From assembly GCA_023078555.1 (NCBI GenBank), contig CM041203.1, positions 81,481 to 145,480 of the forward strand: a stretch of 64,000 nucleotides of DNA, read 5' to 3'. Below are positions 11,725 through 24,000 of the stretch, in pieces. The position numbers and the translations under genes are program-made. This DNA comes from Ulva prolifera (Eukaryota; Chlorophyta; Ulvophyceae; Ulvales; Ulvaceae). Positions within the stretch are counted from its first letter, which is position 1. Each line of letters opens with the position of its first letter. The notes below the pieces were generated by a model that saw only the letters and a list, made by a program, of their open reading frames with translations, was not told the DNA's origin and searched no databases.

Positions 11725-13342
11725 TCATGGCCATTGGGCTGGTTCGGGTTCAGGTACCGATTTGCTTTCTGAATTACTGACTCCCTCATGCACGGCAGAG
11801 TAATCAGTAAAATCCAGACCCTGGTCCACTGTTTTTGCGATCACCCGTTGCAGACCCACGAGCATGGAAGACTCGAGCCCTGCCGCCTCCGCTTCCTTTG
11901 TGAATAGTAGCACATCCTTTAACAGATGCTTTGTTGGAAAGTTTGGATTTGAGTACTCCCTATCCAGCATCCGCTGCAGTTTCTTGTCAAACGTCGGTGC
12001 ATAGAGCGCGGACGGTCGCAGAATCTCCATGAATTTGTCAACATCAGTGTTGTTCTTCTGTAGGAGCGCGAGCGAGGTTGAGAAGCCTACTGTGAGGCTT
12101 GCAATCAGCTGGTTCAGTGCAAGCTTGACTGCGGCACCCGTCCCCACCTGCAGAGCAATGAGGCCAGGTCTATTCGGTGCCACTATTACCATGCACCTTG
12201 AAGCTGGGCAAGTTATGATTTTCCTCACAAAGGCACAGCGATCGGTCAATGACTAAAACAAATCGGCTCAACAACAAGTTGGCTAATGGAAGTGTTATAT
12301 GGGAGGCGACGCAGTACCTCCCCAATGTGTAGAGGTGCCTCGCCAAAGGCCTTGAGCACCGGCCAGGCAGGTGTGCCCTCTGGGTCCTCACTGCAGCCGA
12401 CCATCACTAGCAGCGTCCCGGCTGCAGCCTCCGGCTGAGAGCCTAGCACCGGCGCCTCGATATACTGCCCTCCTGCGGCTTGAACTGCAGAGGCAATTGT
12501 CCGTGATTCATCAGGCCCGATGGTACCCATCTGCAAGATGCACTTGCCAGACAGCAGCGGCAGCGACTCCTCTGACAGGACGGTGCTGTGGATGGCTTCG
12601 GCATCTGAGAGGACGGTGACGATAACGTCACTTGCTTTTATGGCATCCTGGACCTCGATGGCTGCTGTGCATCCGGCCTGCATGCAGGTGCAGCTTTTCC
12701 TGTAGCAGGATTTCCAAAGTACCTGATGGCCACTATGCACAACATGATATCCAAGTGTTCCGGGCTGGGCAAATGTGCGAGCGACGTATGGGGGTTCTGT
12801 TGAGCTTCGGAACTCAGTAAATGGCATGTAAAGCATGTGATCTCAGCGATTCCAAATACCAAGATGTACTAAATGCAAATGAAGCAGCAACATGGCAACA
12901 AAGGTATGCATTCCCCATCAAAGACTCTGAGTTGGTGGCAGCCCCCTGTCATCATGCTCATTTTTGAGACGCAACAGGCAAATGGCTGAAAGGTCAACAG
13001 TTCATGTACCACTTCAAGGTCTCCCACTTGGGAAGCTTTTCTTACCTCAGCCAGGGCATCTGCTTTGCTGGGTGTACGATTCCATGTTGTGACCTGAAAG
13101 CCCTGCTCACTCAGGCGACGAGCCATCTTGTTGCCCATGAGGCCGATGCCCAGTATCGACACGGTTTTGCCTGACTGTGTCTGTGCTGCTGCTCCCTCTG
13201 CGGCCTCAGCCTCTGCACGGACCACCGCATGCTTTGCCCGGGCGGATCTGCCAGTCTTGCTGAGCTGAAATGACCTTGCTGCCAAACAAGATCCTACATG
13301 CCCTCTGAGCTTCCTTCCATTTCGATTACTTGAATCCTGCAC
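11725..13342 (-). CDS. Plastid-type 3-hydroxyisobutyrate dehydrogenase family reductase
   Basis: A beta-hydroxyacid dehydrogenase: NAD(P)-dependent interconversion of a short hydroxyacid and its aldehyde or keto form, possibly glyoxylate or succinic semialdehyde reduction. Exons 13342-13046, 12677-12318 and 12147-11725 (297, 360 and 423 bases) give 359 residues. The Arg/Ala/Ser-rich first 55 residues look like a transit peptide. The Rossmann motif is GIGLMG at 65-70, the family signature is IEAPVLGSQPEAAAGTL, and the catalytic Lys lies in GTGAAVKLALN. The C terminus ends in a Glu/Pro tail. Donors are GTAAGA and GTACTG. A candidate TGTAA lies about 220 bases past the stop. A second, clearly different member lies at 56.5-58.9 kb. 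Family is sure, substrate is not. Confidence 0.88.
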
Positions 13343-15340
13343 ACTCGCGTATGCACTCTATGTCAAGAAATATGCATATCGATTCGAGGATCCCTTCGTC
13401 AACTATCTCGAGCTCCAGCCGGTGCATAGCATACCAATGCAGTACATGAAATCGTGACTGACCTATCCTGATGTCCCTACAAGCACGATGCATAGCTACT
13501 CACGCGATCTGCGCACGGCTCTGCTGCTCCCCTTGCTGGACCGCATCAGCGGGCTGATGCTGACATAGACCACTCATGGGTGAAGCACATGATCATCAGT
13601 GGATCACACCATCTGGCCCTTATCAACAGATACATGTTCACATGGCAATGTAGTTTCAGTCGCATTACTGAGTGCGGCATTCCAACTGTGTGCCTTGTGG
13701 CAGTTTCAACAGCTGATGCCAAACGCAAAGGTCAGAGCCCGCAAGGCCATCAATGCAAAAGCTGCAAAGACAAATGAGAAGACCATTAGATCATGCACCA
13801 GTGCAGCGACAAATGCCTTCACTGGGGGCATGCTCAGCAACAGCACGCAACCTGCACTGTGCACGTGAACGCGAGACGGTACTCCGATCACTAGGATATG
13901 ATTGACTACGCACCAGTGGAGCAGGTGCAGAAGGATTCCTGGCTGTGCATGATCGCTGAACGCAGCGTCGGGCGTGCGCATGATTCAAAGGCCGCATTGT
14001 CAGCCCGGTCGAACTACAGTTTGAAGCTAGTTTGATGTGCGTACGGGCCAGCTGGACGTGGCACGACGATGCAATTTGCAATGTACCGGCCCCATGTGCA
14101 TGTTTCACTGTCTTCTCGTCTCATGCAGACTCCCTGCTGTGCACTGGACTGGTTGAGATCCGCAGTTCCCACAGTGGCCAGGGGTCTTGCCTCTTGCCGG
14201 TATAATGGGGCATTAGTATGCACAGCTCTCGGCTAGCTGGCCACCATCTGATGTCTGGCCGGGGAACTTCATACAGGTCACCATGGCAAAAAGACGTGAG
14301 TCTCCTGCCTTCATCTTGGCATGCGACCACGCAGTAACTCCGCTTCTATGCGCACCACATGGCACTGTGTAGCAGCTGACTTGTAAGGCTTCATGATTGC
14401 AAAAGGAATGCCCCACTTTGCCTGCAAACTGTTCACATGATTCTTGGGTAGCTGTGATGCGCCTACCATGACTAAGACATACATGGACATCTCCATAAAA
14501 AGATGGCGGCAGGAGTTTTGTGCGTGTGGCACATTATGCATGGTCGTATGGCCATAGCACGCCACATTTTAAAAGTCCAATGGCCGGCAGAAACTGATCC
14601 AGTGGCACCTGAGTAGGCGCTTTTCATTCTCCTCAGTGCTCTGATTTCGCTCTTGCAGAGTTGTCACGTAGGAAGCATAAGAAACAGCTTTGCTTACAGG
14701 AGCATGCGTTTACTTGCGGTCTTATAACAGTGCGGCTGTCTCGACCCTGCAGTCACAGGCAGACCACACCGCCCAGCGAGGTATGTGTGCTGTGTTGCTG
14801 TTGCCTGGCACACCCTGCTCAGACTTGCCCGACATGTGGCACATCATGTGGCACAGTTCATGGTCACCTCTGGTGTGCAGCACTGCATCTATGCAGCGCA
14901 GCTCATCAAGCCTGATGCCCTTGCTACACAGCCACTTGGCACACCAGGCATACGCGTGGATTGCAGGCCAGTGGCTCGCACATCCTCTCAAGCCGTCAAG
15001 GCTATGACTGTGCAGCAGCATCCCACAAATCGTCGATGGCGGCACGGCGGACGCTGAAGCAATTGAAGGCATGCAGACATCAACACCTGATTGTAGATTG
15101 TGCGAAGCACTGAGCTGTCATAAAATGTAAGAGGAATTTTGGGAACGAGAGACAGGATCAGCCACGCACAGCAAGCGCGATAGACATGGGTCCAGCAGCA
15201 GAGGTGACTTGACGTCATAAGCCTTACTCAGCATCTCGAGCAGAGACTGCTCGCATCTTGCAATCAAATCTCATGTACGTCTATCTTCAATATCACTCAA
15301 AGTCACACCAAACGCTGCTTGACCGATGCAGGTCCCATAT
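13343..15340. other. Unresolved region with probable minus-strand exons
   Basis: No family was recognised. The best coding evidence is on the minus strand between about 15282 and 15125, where a frame reads LLEMLSKAYDVKSPLLLDP and continues to DPVSRSQNSSY. Further minus-strand pieces are seen near 15060 (AAIDDLWDAA), near 14460-14320 (LQAKWGIPFAIMKPY) and at 13829-13706, where MPPVKAFVAALVHDLMVF begins a hydrophobic stretch. They could be exons of one or two genes downstream of YjbQ. A 7-bp stem (CGAGCAG and CTGCTCG) sits near 15237-15253. No splice model was convincing. Confidence 0.3.
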
Positions 15341-16106
15341 CTATTGGTATGTTCCATATGCACGTCCATCGCCGCGCTTCTTGCCCTGAATAGTAACGGT
15401 CAGACGTCTGGATCCCCCATGGTCTCTGTGCTCATTCAGGTACACACCTGCATGCCATGCAGAGTTAGAGGCAACGTTATCTGAAACTGCACTAAAACAA
15501 AACAGCTACCAGCACACCATGACAGCAGTGAGAATATTGGTCATGCAAGTAGCACGATCTCCTTGCCGCTGGAGTACTTTTGCTCCTTTGCTGTTCAGTT
15601 CTCATGCAGGAGGATGTCACAACAGACCTTGCCACGTGCCAAGTGCCAGCCTGCCCTTGGAAATGGGGATTGTGAGGCTAGGCCCCATCAAGCTACTCTT
15701 GACATGGGCTGGCATATCGTCCGGTCCTTCGTCATCATGGCGATATTTCATCTTCGTCCCCTCCGGTACCAGGCGGTCCAAAGAGTCTGCCAGGTCCAAG
15801 GGCACGTCTGGTGATGCATTTTCATTGATGGTCAACGAGGCACTTGTGTGCATCACTACAACATATCATCTCATGTAAATACAGCTAGCTTGGAAGCGGG
15901 CAGCCATTCTGGACAGTGTTGTGTATGTCCTGCACGCTGCTGAATGACCGCAAACTCAAGAGTGGAATCGCACGCCAAATGTTTGCCATGCCAATATCAA
16001 ACTCATTGATTTCGGGCACGAGTTGATACAGCTCTTTTGTGACAACGTGACATCCTCTCGGCTTTGACTGCAAGGTCACAGTCTTCTGTGCCCACTCTGT
16101 TGACAT
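15341..16106 (-). CDS. YjbQ/UPF0047 family protein
   Basis: Small enzyme-like protein of the YjbQ family, some bacterial members of which show weak thiamine-phosphate synthase activity. Exons 16106-15974, 15855-15628 and 15447-15341 (133, 228 and 107 bases) give 155 residues, the usual family length. Conserved elements are present in order: [17 protein letters not shown], then [12 protein letters not shown], the His/Asp-rich [25 protein letters not shown], and [12 protein letters not shown] near the end. There is no obvious leader, so it is probably cytosolic. Donors are GTGCGA and GTCTGT; acceptors are TTGTAG and ATGCAG. The biological role in algae is not established. It is divergent from the CCDC112-like gene, with 790 bases between starts. 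Confidence 0.92.
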
Positions 16107-16896
16107 GGCGAGATCTACAAGAAGATGTGGTTGTCAACCAAGAACATGGCACCCCCGAAGCCAAACAAGATATCTTTCGCGAGGACGACTGCGGGTTCAG
16201 TAGTGACCACAGTTCATGATCGCACCTGCAGCGGCAGCGGCGACAGTGAGCCCCTGCTTTGCTGGCCTTACGACGGACGAGCACTGCGCACGAAATCGAG
16301 TAGGAAAGCTGCACGCTACAAAAGACATAGCATACACGGCTATCAACTGCTTCTCTATTTATGCACCGTCAACTGGTGGACTGCTTGGGTGCACAACAGT
16401 TGCGACACCCGTCACCGGAACGAATAATGGCGATGTTTCGCAGGTTACAGTAAGTAAGAAATCAGACACGACGGCACGACATCGTAAATCGATAGTTGTT
16501 AATGTGGTAGGTTGCTTTGCGGGAAGCTGATGCTTGCTTGTTTCTGCCATGCATCTGCAGTAGCGAGCCACATAGGCGTGCAGCGCGATCAACGCAAAGC
16601 TGCAAAGGGAGATTCTGGCCACAAAACATCACTTGCCAAATCAGTGTCTCGACCTTTTAGGTCGCGATCGTTTGCCTGGTTGATGAATCCTTGTATGGTG
16701 TATGAGCTCAGTGTGTGTGACCTCCCGAGGCATCACTCTTTTCGCAACGCACGCAGGGGGAACGTTGTTTGCATTCCACACGCTCAAAAGCACTGGAATG
16801 TATGTAAGGTCATTCATTGCTCATCATCTGTAGTCATTTGTTGATCTACTTAGCCTAGGTGCCGAACAGGTACGCCTAGGCGTTACAAGCAAAGGC
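16107..16896. other. Divergent intergenic region (YjbQ / CCDC112-like)
   Basis: Should hold both promoters and 5' leaders. Short ORFs here match nothing I recognise. No TATA box or other element could be assigned with confidence. Confidence 0.4.
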
Positions 16897-19330
16897 ATGG
16901 ACGTGCAAAGTAGTAATGCTCGGACAGGCGTGCACAATGTGGCGACTTGGAAGGTTGTAAACAGACAGTTGAAACAAAATGCCAGGAAGCTTGTGGCAGC
17001 CCACAAGCTTCCGGCGGACATCCCACATGCCAAAGACTTGTTGGCTCTGAAGGTATGTCAGCACCTATGGCAACTAAGTATTGTGTGAAGCTTGGCCCTT
17101 ACCCTACCTCAAAAATCAGGAAGACCTGGACCGAGGAGTAGAAAAGGCTAAACAGGAAATGGATTTGAGCTTGCGGGAGATCAAGCTAGCAGTCATGTCT
17201 GTGCGGAAGCGGCTTGACAACGTTGAGGAAGGTGAATATTTTGTTCAGCAGTTGCAGGTTCTGTTTCCCTCCTCTTGCTTGTTGTTGCTATGTCTGGCAG
17301 ACAGGAAATGCTGTCACAAGGTCGCACAACCTTGCAAGTCCTGCAGGAGCTGATGACAGCAGTGCAGCAGCAGCTGAACGACTTCAAAGCGACACAGCGC
17401 CAAACATTTCAGCAGCTGCAGCAGGAGGAGGACGTCCTTGAGCGAGAGCTGGCAGTGTTCGAACATCGTTTGGAATCTGATGCCTGGAACGAGTCGCTTG
17501 TTGTAGCTCCAAAGGCTTCTGCACCCGCAGCTTCAGCGTGCAGTGCCACCAGAAAGGTATTCTCGTGTTCCGTCCACTCCACCAACTTCAGAAATGCTCA
17601 TTCATGGAATGCATTTTTTTGTGATGCCAAGGGCAGTGTGCATCAGTGTGAAAAACCCACATGATTTGCTGGGCTTATGCCACATTCGATGATTGTGCTA
17701 CTGATGGGCAAGATTTGGGCAATGGCGGCGTCAAATGACCCTTGAGTACAATGCTGATTGGTATTGCACGCTGCACGCTGCAATGCAGTGACCTCAGCAC
17801 CACTGACATCTCAGATCCAGGGACGCAGTTCTTCAACATGCCAGGAAAATCAGAGCACAGCAGCACGACCCGTTGAAAGCACCCGCACAATCTCCCATGT
17901 TGCAGTGGACTGGGTGCAGGGTGGCCAAGGCCTCCTGCCGGAAGTCATCGACTTTGATGCTTATGAAGAACAGTATGGAACGGAGGGCAATTGGCACAGC
18001 GACGACCACAAGGAGTTCCTGCGGGTGCTGCACAGTCACAAGGGCGACTATGCCGCCACCGTCCTGGAATGCAGCGAACGAATGGTTGGTTTTGACCGCT
18101 TGGACGTCCTTGCGCATGCAAGGTGGCACTCGCAGTATGAGGAACTAGGAATTCGCAAGAAGGTGGCGATCCAGACATGGCGACAGCGCCGTGAGGAGGA
18201 GGTCCGGGCCCAGCGGGAGCGTGCAGAGGATGCTGTGGAGGGCACGCAGGGCGCCCAGAGATGCACACAAAAGTGCGCCGCTATGATTGCGGCGTCAACG
18301 GAAGACCTGTACCTGTGCCAGCTCAGATAGAAGGCGATGTGTGGTACAGTGTCTGATGATGGTCTCCACAGTTTGGGAATAGCGACAGGCAGGGCCTATC
18401 TTTTGCGCACCACAATGTGCCAACGCTTAAAAGAGCTCTGTTTACGCCGCGGGATGCTTAGGTGGACTATGCATGACTGACATGCATGGGCTTGCGTGGA
18501 GGGGTTACCCTGTTGGACAGCTTCAAAGGATGTGCGGCTACAGGGAGAAACATGAGGAGGTGGAGCGAAGCTACAGGAAGGCGGTGATAGCAGAGTGGAA
18601 GGCATGCAAAAAACAAGAGGCAGAGGAGGCACGGCGTGTGAGAGAGGGTGCCAAGAAGGCCAAAGCAGCCCAGGATTCGGCACGCCGGAGTGCTCGCCAG
18701 CAAGAGATTGCTGCGCAACGAGAGGCGCGGCGTGCCGCCGAGGCCGAAGAGGTGTCCAGGGCCGCACGCCAAGCACAGCATGCGGCGCCTGACACGCTCC
18801 TTGCGAAAGCTCGGTCGTGGACTGCAGGAAGGGAGCACGTTGGAATCGGCCCCGGCGCAAATGGTCAGGCCGCTGCGTCTGGCCTGCGGCCACTGACGGC
18901 AGAGAAGAAGCTAGTGCTACAGGAGCGGAACAAGCAGCTCTTGGACAAACGAGCGGCGGCGGTGCAGGCGAAGAAAGAGCAGCAGAGTATGCGGGCGATG
19001 AGGCAGGCACAGATGGCTGCTAAGGTGAGCTGTACAGAAGCATCTGGCCAGCATCTGGATCTGACGGGAAGTTGCGAGCCGCGCCGGAGCAGGCAATGCA
19101 CTGTTGTTTGGGGTTCTCTGACGTCAAACAGGAGCGCCGCAGTACCTAGCAATATGCATGCTGCCCTGCAGGTGCATGTGCATGGAATTCCTGATCGGAA
19201 GAGGCTGTTCCAGCCCACTGCAAGCACTTACAACCGGCTGGCAGCCGAAAAAGAGAACGAACGTGTTGCAAAGGATAGTGGCTACATCAGACATGTGCCG
19301 CATAAAGCTCCTGCCAGGTTGCCTTTATAA
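16897..19330 (+). CDS. CCDC112-like coiled-coil protein
   Basis: Resembles coiled-coil domain-containing protein 112, a centriolar-satellite or cilia-linked protein in animals. Exons 16897-17052, 17120-17257, 17305-17556 and 17815 to about 18310 keep phase 0 at each join (donors GTATGT, GTTCTG, GTATTC). Later exons run from about 18550 to 19024 and 19172 to 19330. The N-terminal half is helical and Gln/Glu-rich. The diagnostic centre is HKEFLRVLHSHKGDYAATVL, then LAHARWHSQYEELGIRKK and AIQTWRQRREEE. A long Ala/Arg/Glu coiled coil follows, and the C terminus carries DRKRLFQPTASTYNR, close to the DPxRLxxPT motif of the family. The join between the fourth and fifth exons is uncertain. If correct, the alga may keep centriole or flagellar genes. 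Confidence 0.72.
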
Positions 19331-19456
19331 CTTTCGGGCATGGAAGCTGCGCAAAGGTGGCCTGTCTCTCGGAGCATTGTGCACACAATCTCTACGCATC
19401 TGTGATGGGCTTTGGGCTTGTTCTGAACCGAACTTGGTACCTTGCTGACTATGAGA

Positions 19457-19461
19457 TGTAA
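19457..19461 (+). terminator. Candidate TGTAA poly(A) signal (CCDC112-like)
   Basis: TGTAA, the usual chlorophyte polyadenylation signal, occurs 127 bases after the stop at 19330. Position fits, but the pentamer is common by chance. Confidence 0.4.
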
Positions 19462-19544
19462 TTTGGTTGACTCGCTTCTGCCAGGAGGAAGCTCTGAACA
19501 CAGCAAAGAGTCACATCGTTCGTCTAGCCACTGTGTGACTCACA

Positions 19545-20690
19545 CTGGCACAGTATCGAATATGAAGAACGCGAGTTCGGCGTCCTGAAACGAGTTGACC
19601 AGGATGGTCTCTGTCTGATCAATGTTCAGATGCTGCATAGATTGCAGTGTGCCAAACCTGCGCCAGATGTACCTTCTCCCATCAAGCTCAGGAGTCAGAT
19701 AATAACTAAGTGGGGGATGTGCTGTCCCATCATGTCTTACAGTGGGATGGAAGCCGGAAGAACTACCACTGGGATAGTGTGAATCAATTTTGGGGTTCAT
19801 ATGCTCACTTCTCGAGTTTCGCATACGCCTCTCCTGCTTCGGTGCAACGGGATGGTCTGTGCCCTTCTGATGGTCCATCAGTGTGAAGATGAGTGCTGCA
19901 AGTGTACATGCGTGGCTGCAGAGGCTTTGCAGGAGCCAGCGCTTGAGGAATCACAAGTAGCAAAGGATGATCACGCAAACACTGACGCAGGATTCGACAG
20001 GGAACAGACATCCGGTCTCGTGCTGTATCATTGCAGGTATATCTATGACCGGTAAGCGCATTTTGGAGCCCTGTGCAGCCAGGCCAACGTGCCACAGCAG
20101 CTGTGCACAGCTACTAGATGAACAGTGCACACTGTGTGGTCGGCCTGGACATAACAAGTGGCTGCCGCACAGGCATGCGTTTATCAATCGCCACTTTCTG
20201 AGATTCAGATCGGTATGGACACCAGACGATTCCTGCAATTGCAAGCACACCTGGACCATCCCCGCAACGCAACCTCAATCTCATGGACGCATTGGATCGC
20301 CTTGGCTGCTCTGGATCAGGTGATCACCAAGACCGTGTAGAGATGCATGAATGCTTGGAGCGGCCAGCAAAAGTGGATACATGTATCAACCACTATGAGT
20401 GGAGTGAAGACAGGGCGGACGCATGCTATGTTCTTGATACCCTGCCATGCCCTCTGTGTCAACGAGACCATATTCCATGCAACTCTAGATCTCATTTCGA
20501 TCACATTCGTCCATGAAAATAAGACAACGAACTTCTGGCGTATTTCAGTGTTGTGCACTGACGTGTTCACTTCTATGACGATCAAATTTGCATAGCCAGC
20601 AAACCTGCTTGATGCCAAAATTGTCCAACTAGATCCGCCCTGGCGTTCAGCAGAACTCCATGCAACAGTTGCATGCATACGGCCCTGAAG
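19545..20690 (+). CDS. Putative exons of an unidentified gene
   Basis: Several plus-strand frames look protein-coding but were not joined into a sure gene. About 19548-19790 reads EYEEREFGVLKRVDQDGLCL and then DVPSPIKLRSQIITKWG. About 19860-20035 reads AAEALQEPALEESQVAKDDH. At 20212-20319 the frame IGMDTRRFLQLQAHLDHPRN ends at a CAG/GTGATC donor. At 20602-20688 a frame reads ANLLDAKIVQLDPPWRSAEL. DPPW is the catalytic tetrad of MT-A70 type N6-adenine methyltransferases, but the other parts of that domain were not found, so the resemblance may be chance. Minus-strand frames over the same stretch look less protein-like. Confidence 0.3.
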
Positions 20691-21024
20691 TAGATCGTTC
20701 ACACTGTGCAAGGGTAGAGAGTTATGGATGGCCTCGCATTTTCCACTTGGTTCCTAGAGTCTGTTCAGTGATGCACCCACGCTCGTCGTCCAGCACGACC
20801 CTCATGCTGGTAGACTACGAGCTCAACATGCACCCAGTTGACACACACCAAGTGCGACGTATCGGACTCAGCTCCCGGATCTGATCACGGCTGCCGGCAG
20901 CATCGTGGATGCTGCATCTAAGACAATCTACATGAGTGAGGTGCTATGTGCAGTGCCGCCTCACGTGAGCCGGAACTGCATTAGGCATGCAGCAAAGGCT
21001 ATAGGCGTGAAGCTTACTGGCTGA

Positions 21025-24000
21025 TCAGAACTCTGCGTGACCAGGGTACCTTGGGAACGGAATTACGTCTCGAATGTTCTCCACGCCAGTTGCAAATTGC
21101 ACCAACCGCTCAAAGCCGAGCCCAAAGCCGGCGTGCGGCACAGAGCCATACCGGCGAAGGTCAAGGTATGCCCGGTAGTCCTCAGGGTCCAGATCAGCCT
21201 GCACAGACGCGCATGTCAACCGTCAATGCACATTGGATGGCACACCCAGGCGCAGAAACCTGATCAATGCAGGGCCTGTACGCTGCCCGTATGGCAAAAA
21301 GCACTTCCAGCACGGCCAGCCTCATAAAGGATTGCAATCTGGGCCACAGAAGAGGAAAGAAGTCGTAGACCTCCCTGACTCATTGTCAACATCCACACCA
21401 TGTTGTTTGTGAACAAACACACGACATCTCCATCACCACCACCCGGTGCCCTGGAACTGAGACAGGAACGCAGGCACACACGTGCCGCTCCCCACGCCGG
21501 CATAATTCCTCACAGCAAGGGCACTGCAGGTTCACCTAGAATGCAGCAGAGGCACACACCTTCCCCATGCGGTCCAGTAGCACCTCCATGCGGTCTTCTC
21601 GCTGCGCCCCCCCAATCAGCTCGCCCACCCGCGGCACCAGGACATCTACCGCCGCGACTGTCTGCCCGTCGTCGTTCAGCCGCATGTAGAACGCCTTGAT
21701 GTCCTTCGGGTAGTCCGTCACTGCGACTGGCACACCCTCAAACGCGACCTCGGTCAGCCACCGCTCATGCTCCGACTGCAGATCACTTCCCCACTCCACC
21801 GGGAACTCAAACTTCGCCCCGCTGGCCTGCAGCTGCTCCACCGCGTCTGTGTACGTGATGCGCGCAAACGGCCGCTCCACGACGGCACGTAGCCGCGCGA
21901 GCAGGCCCTTTTCGACTCGTGCGTCAAAGAACGCAAGGTCCTCGCTGCAGTGTTCCAGGACGTGGCGCACGCAGTGCTGCAGGTACGCCTCGGCACAGGC
22001 CACGTTGTCTGCGAGGTCCGCAAAAGCAAGCTCTGGCTCGATCATCCAGAACTCCGCGAGGTGGCGGGACGTGTTGGAATTCTCGGCACGGAATGTCGGG
22101 CCAAACGTGTAGATGTCTCCCATGGCGCATGCGTACATCTCCCCTGCACCCCGCCGCCCGCTGAGCTGCAGCACGTGACAGCGCCTCAGCTGTGGCGCGC
22201 AGACAAGCAAGGGCATGGAGGGGCGCCGCGCTCACAGTTCAAGGGAGCATGTAGCTTTGCACAGAGCACCGCGCAAGTACACGGTAGAAGCGGATGACCG
22301 TGCCCTGCACGCAAATTTCATGCAAGCCTAGCAGTACAACACCTACATCGCCCGGCTGATGGACCAAACGGCCAGGTTGCATGCGCACGAGGCGCACGGT
22401 GTGAAAGATGCAGTGTGTGCCCCATGGATCATGGGCCAGGCCGGCATGAGGCCTTAAGGTGAGGTGCAGGCGCACCATTGAGCTGCCCGGACACTGTGAG
22501 GTATGCGCGCCGCCCGAAAAAGTCTTGGCCATAGTCTACCTGCCCAGGCATGACCGCCGGACCCGCAGTGCCGTCGAGCTGCTCCTTCAGCTGGAGCAGC
22601 GTTGCAACCTCGGCTTGGGCCGCCTGCGCGTCCGCCTCCGCCCCTGTCTCCTTCGCCGCCGCCTTAGCGGCCTTCACCACCGCACCCTGTGCCGCGATTG
22701 CCTCCTCCATCTCCACATGCGACATCGCCGCCGGAGAGTCACCACTCTTGCCGCCCTCCATACCTGCCAGCAGGGTAGTCACCTGCACGCCGCGGGAAGG
22801 TCAGCGCCGCCGCCGCGGAGGTCTGCTGCTGTGCTGCAGGGCCACAGAACCCTGAGGATGTGCTGATGATGTGCAATGCTGGTGGCATGGGAGGTGCCTT
22901 GCTACAGATGATCAATCGACTCGATAGAGCAGCGACAGCAGGGATGGTCTGGAAGCTATGGCTGGAAGCGCGCTGTGGTGACTGCATCGTCCGGAACACA
23001 GCTTAACATGCTGGGCCGTCGTTCCGAATGCGGCACAGAGTTCCTGTGCTGCACCCCCTCGGAGCTGCCGGCCCGCACCATGCACCACAATGCAGCCCTC
23101 ACCGCTAGCAGTGACAAGGTCATCCGTCAGCCTGCGGCTCCGCACACATGCGGTGACCACTGCCTCCAGGACCGTACACCCCAGAGCAACAACCCACTGA
23201 CACCCTTGCATGCCCCGCACCCTGCATGGCACCCTGACGCCTGTATCTGGCGCGGGGGCAGCCCCGATATGGGCAGTGCAGCCACGTGCAAGCATGTGGT
23301 CTGCCGAGCAGCCACGCCCCGTTTGACGACATCGTCAGGGCCCGCACCTGGAACATCTCGCCTGCGCCCTCGCAGTCCGACGTTGAAATGATGGGCGTGT
23401 GCACATACAGAAATCCCTGCTGCAAGAAGAAGTCGTGTGTTGCCTGCGCGAGCGCGGAGCGCACTCGCGCCACAGCACTGACGGTGTTGGTGCGCGCACG
23501 CAGGTGCGCGATGCTGCGCAGGAACTCCAGCGTGTGCCGCTTCTTCTGCAGGGGGTATGTACTTGAGTCGCATGCGCCTGCATGCATGTAGCACACGCAT
23601 TCATGGACGTGCACGCCTGTTCCCGGCTGATACGTACGTAGGCGTTGTCGACATCCATGCGGCAGATAGTGCCTGACAAGCTGAGCGAGACATCAACTCC
23701 AGCTGGTAGGAATGGCCATGTGCCTTCAGTGAGTGGTTGATGGATGTGGTGGCGGTGTGCATCGCTTGCAGGCAGGCATGATTAAGTGCTGAGGATGCAT
23801 GTTGCTGCAAGGAGAGCATGCCAATCAGTTTGAGGGAGGAGGCCTTCAACTCGATGGCCTGCTTGCCGCCAGGAGATTCGACGAGCTCTCCAAAGGCAGC
23901 TACGGAGCATCCGGTGGTGATGTGGCCATCCTGGATCATTGTGTGGCCATCTGCGTCATCTGCTACCACAACTTGTAGGCCACTCAAGCTGGAACCATCG

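Noticed and set aside
12677-12688. CCTGCATGCAGG perfect palindrome at the start of exon 2 of the first hydroxyacid dehydrogenase
   Set aside because: About 16 perfect 12-bp palindromes are expected in 64 kb, so one alone is not notable.
18396-19010. 204-residue minus-strand ORF rich in Ser, Pro and Ala
   Set aside because: Antisense of the Ala/Arg/Glu coiled coil of the CCDC112-like gene; the composition is what complementing that repeat gives.
20602-20688. Naming the 19.5-20.7 kb exons an MT-A70 methyltransferase
   Set aside because: Only the DPPW tetrad matches. The remaining conserved blocks could not be found nearby, so it is kept as unidentified.
21400-23391. Several long ORFs opposite the AsnRS exons
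   Set aside because: They are antisense shadows of GC-rich coding exons. Only the minus strand gives class II synthetase motifs.
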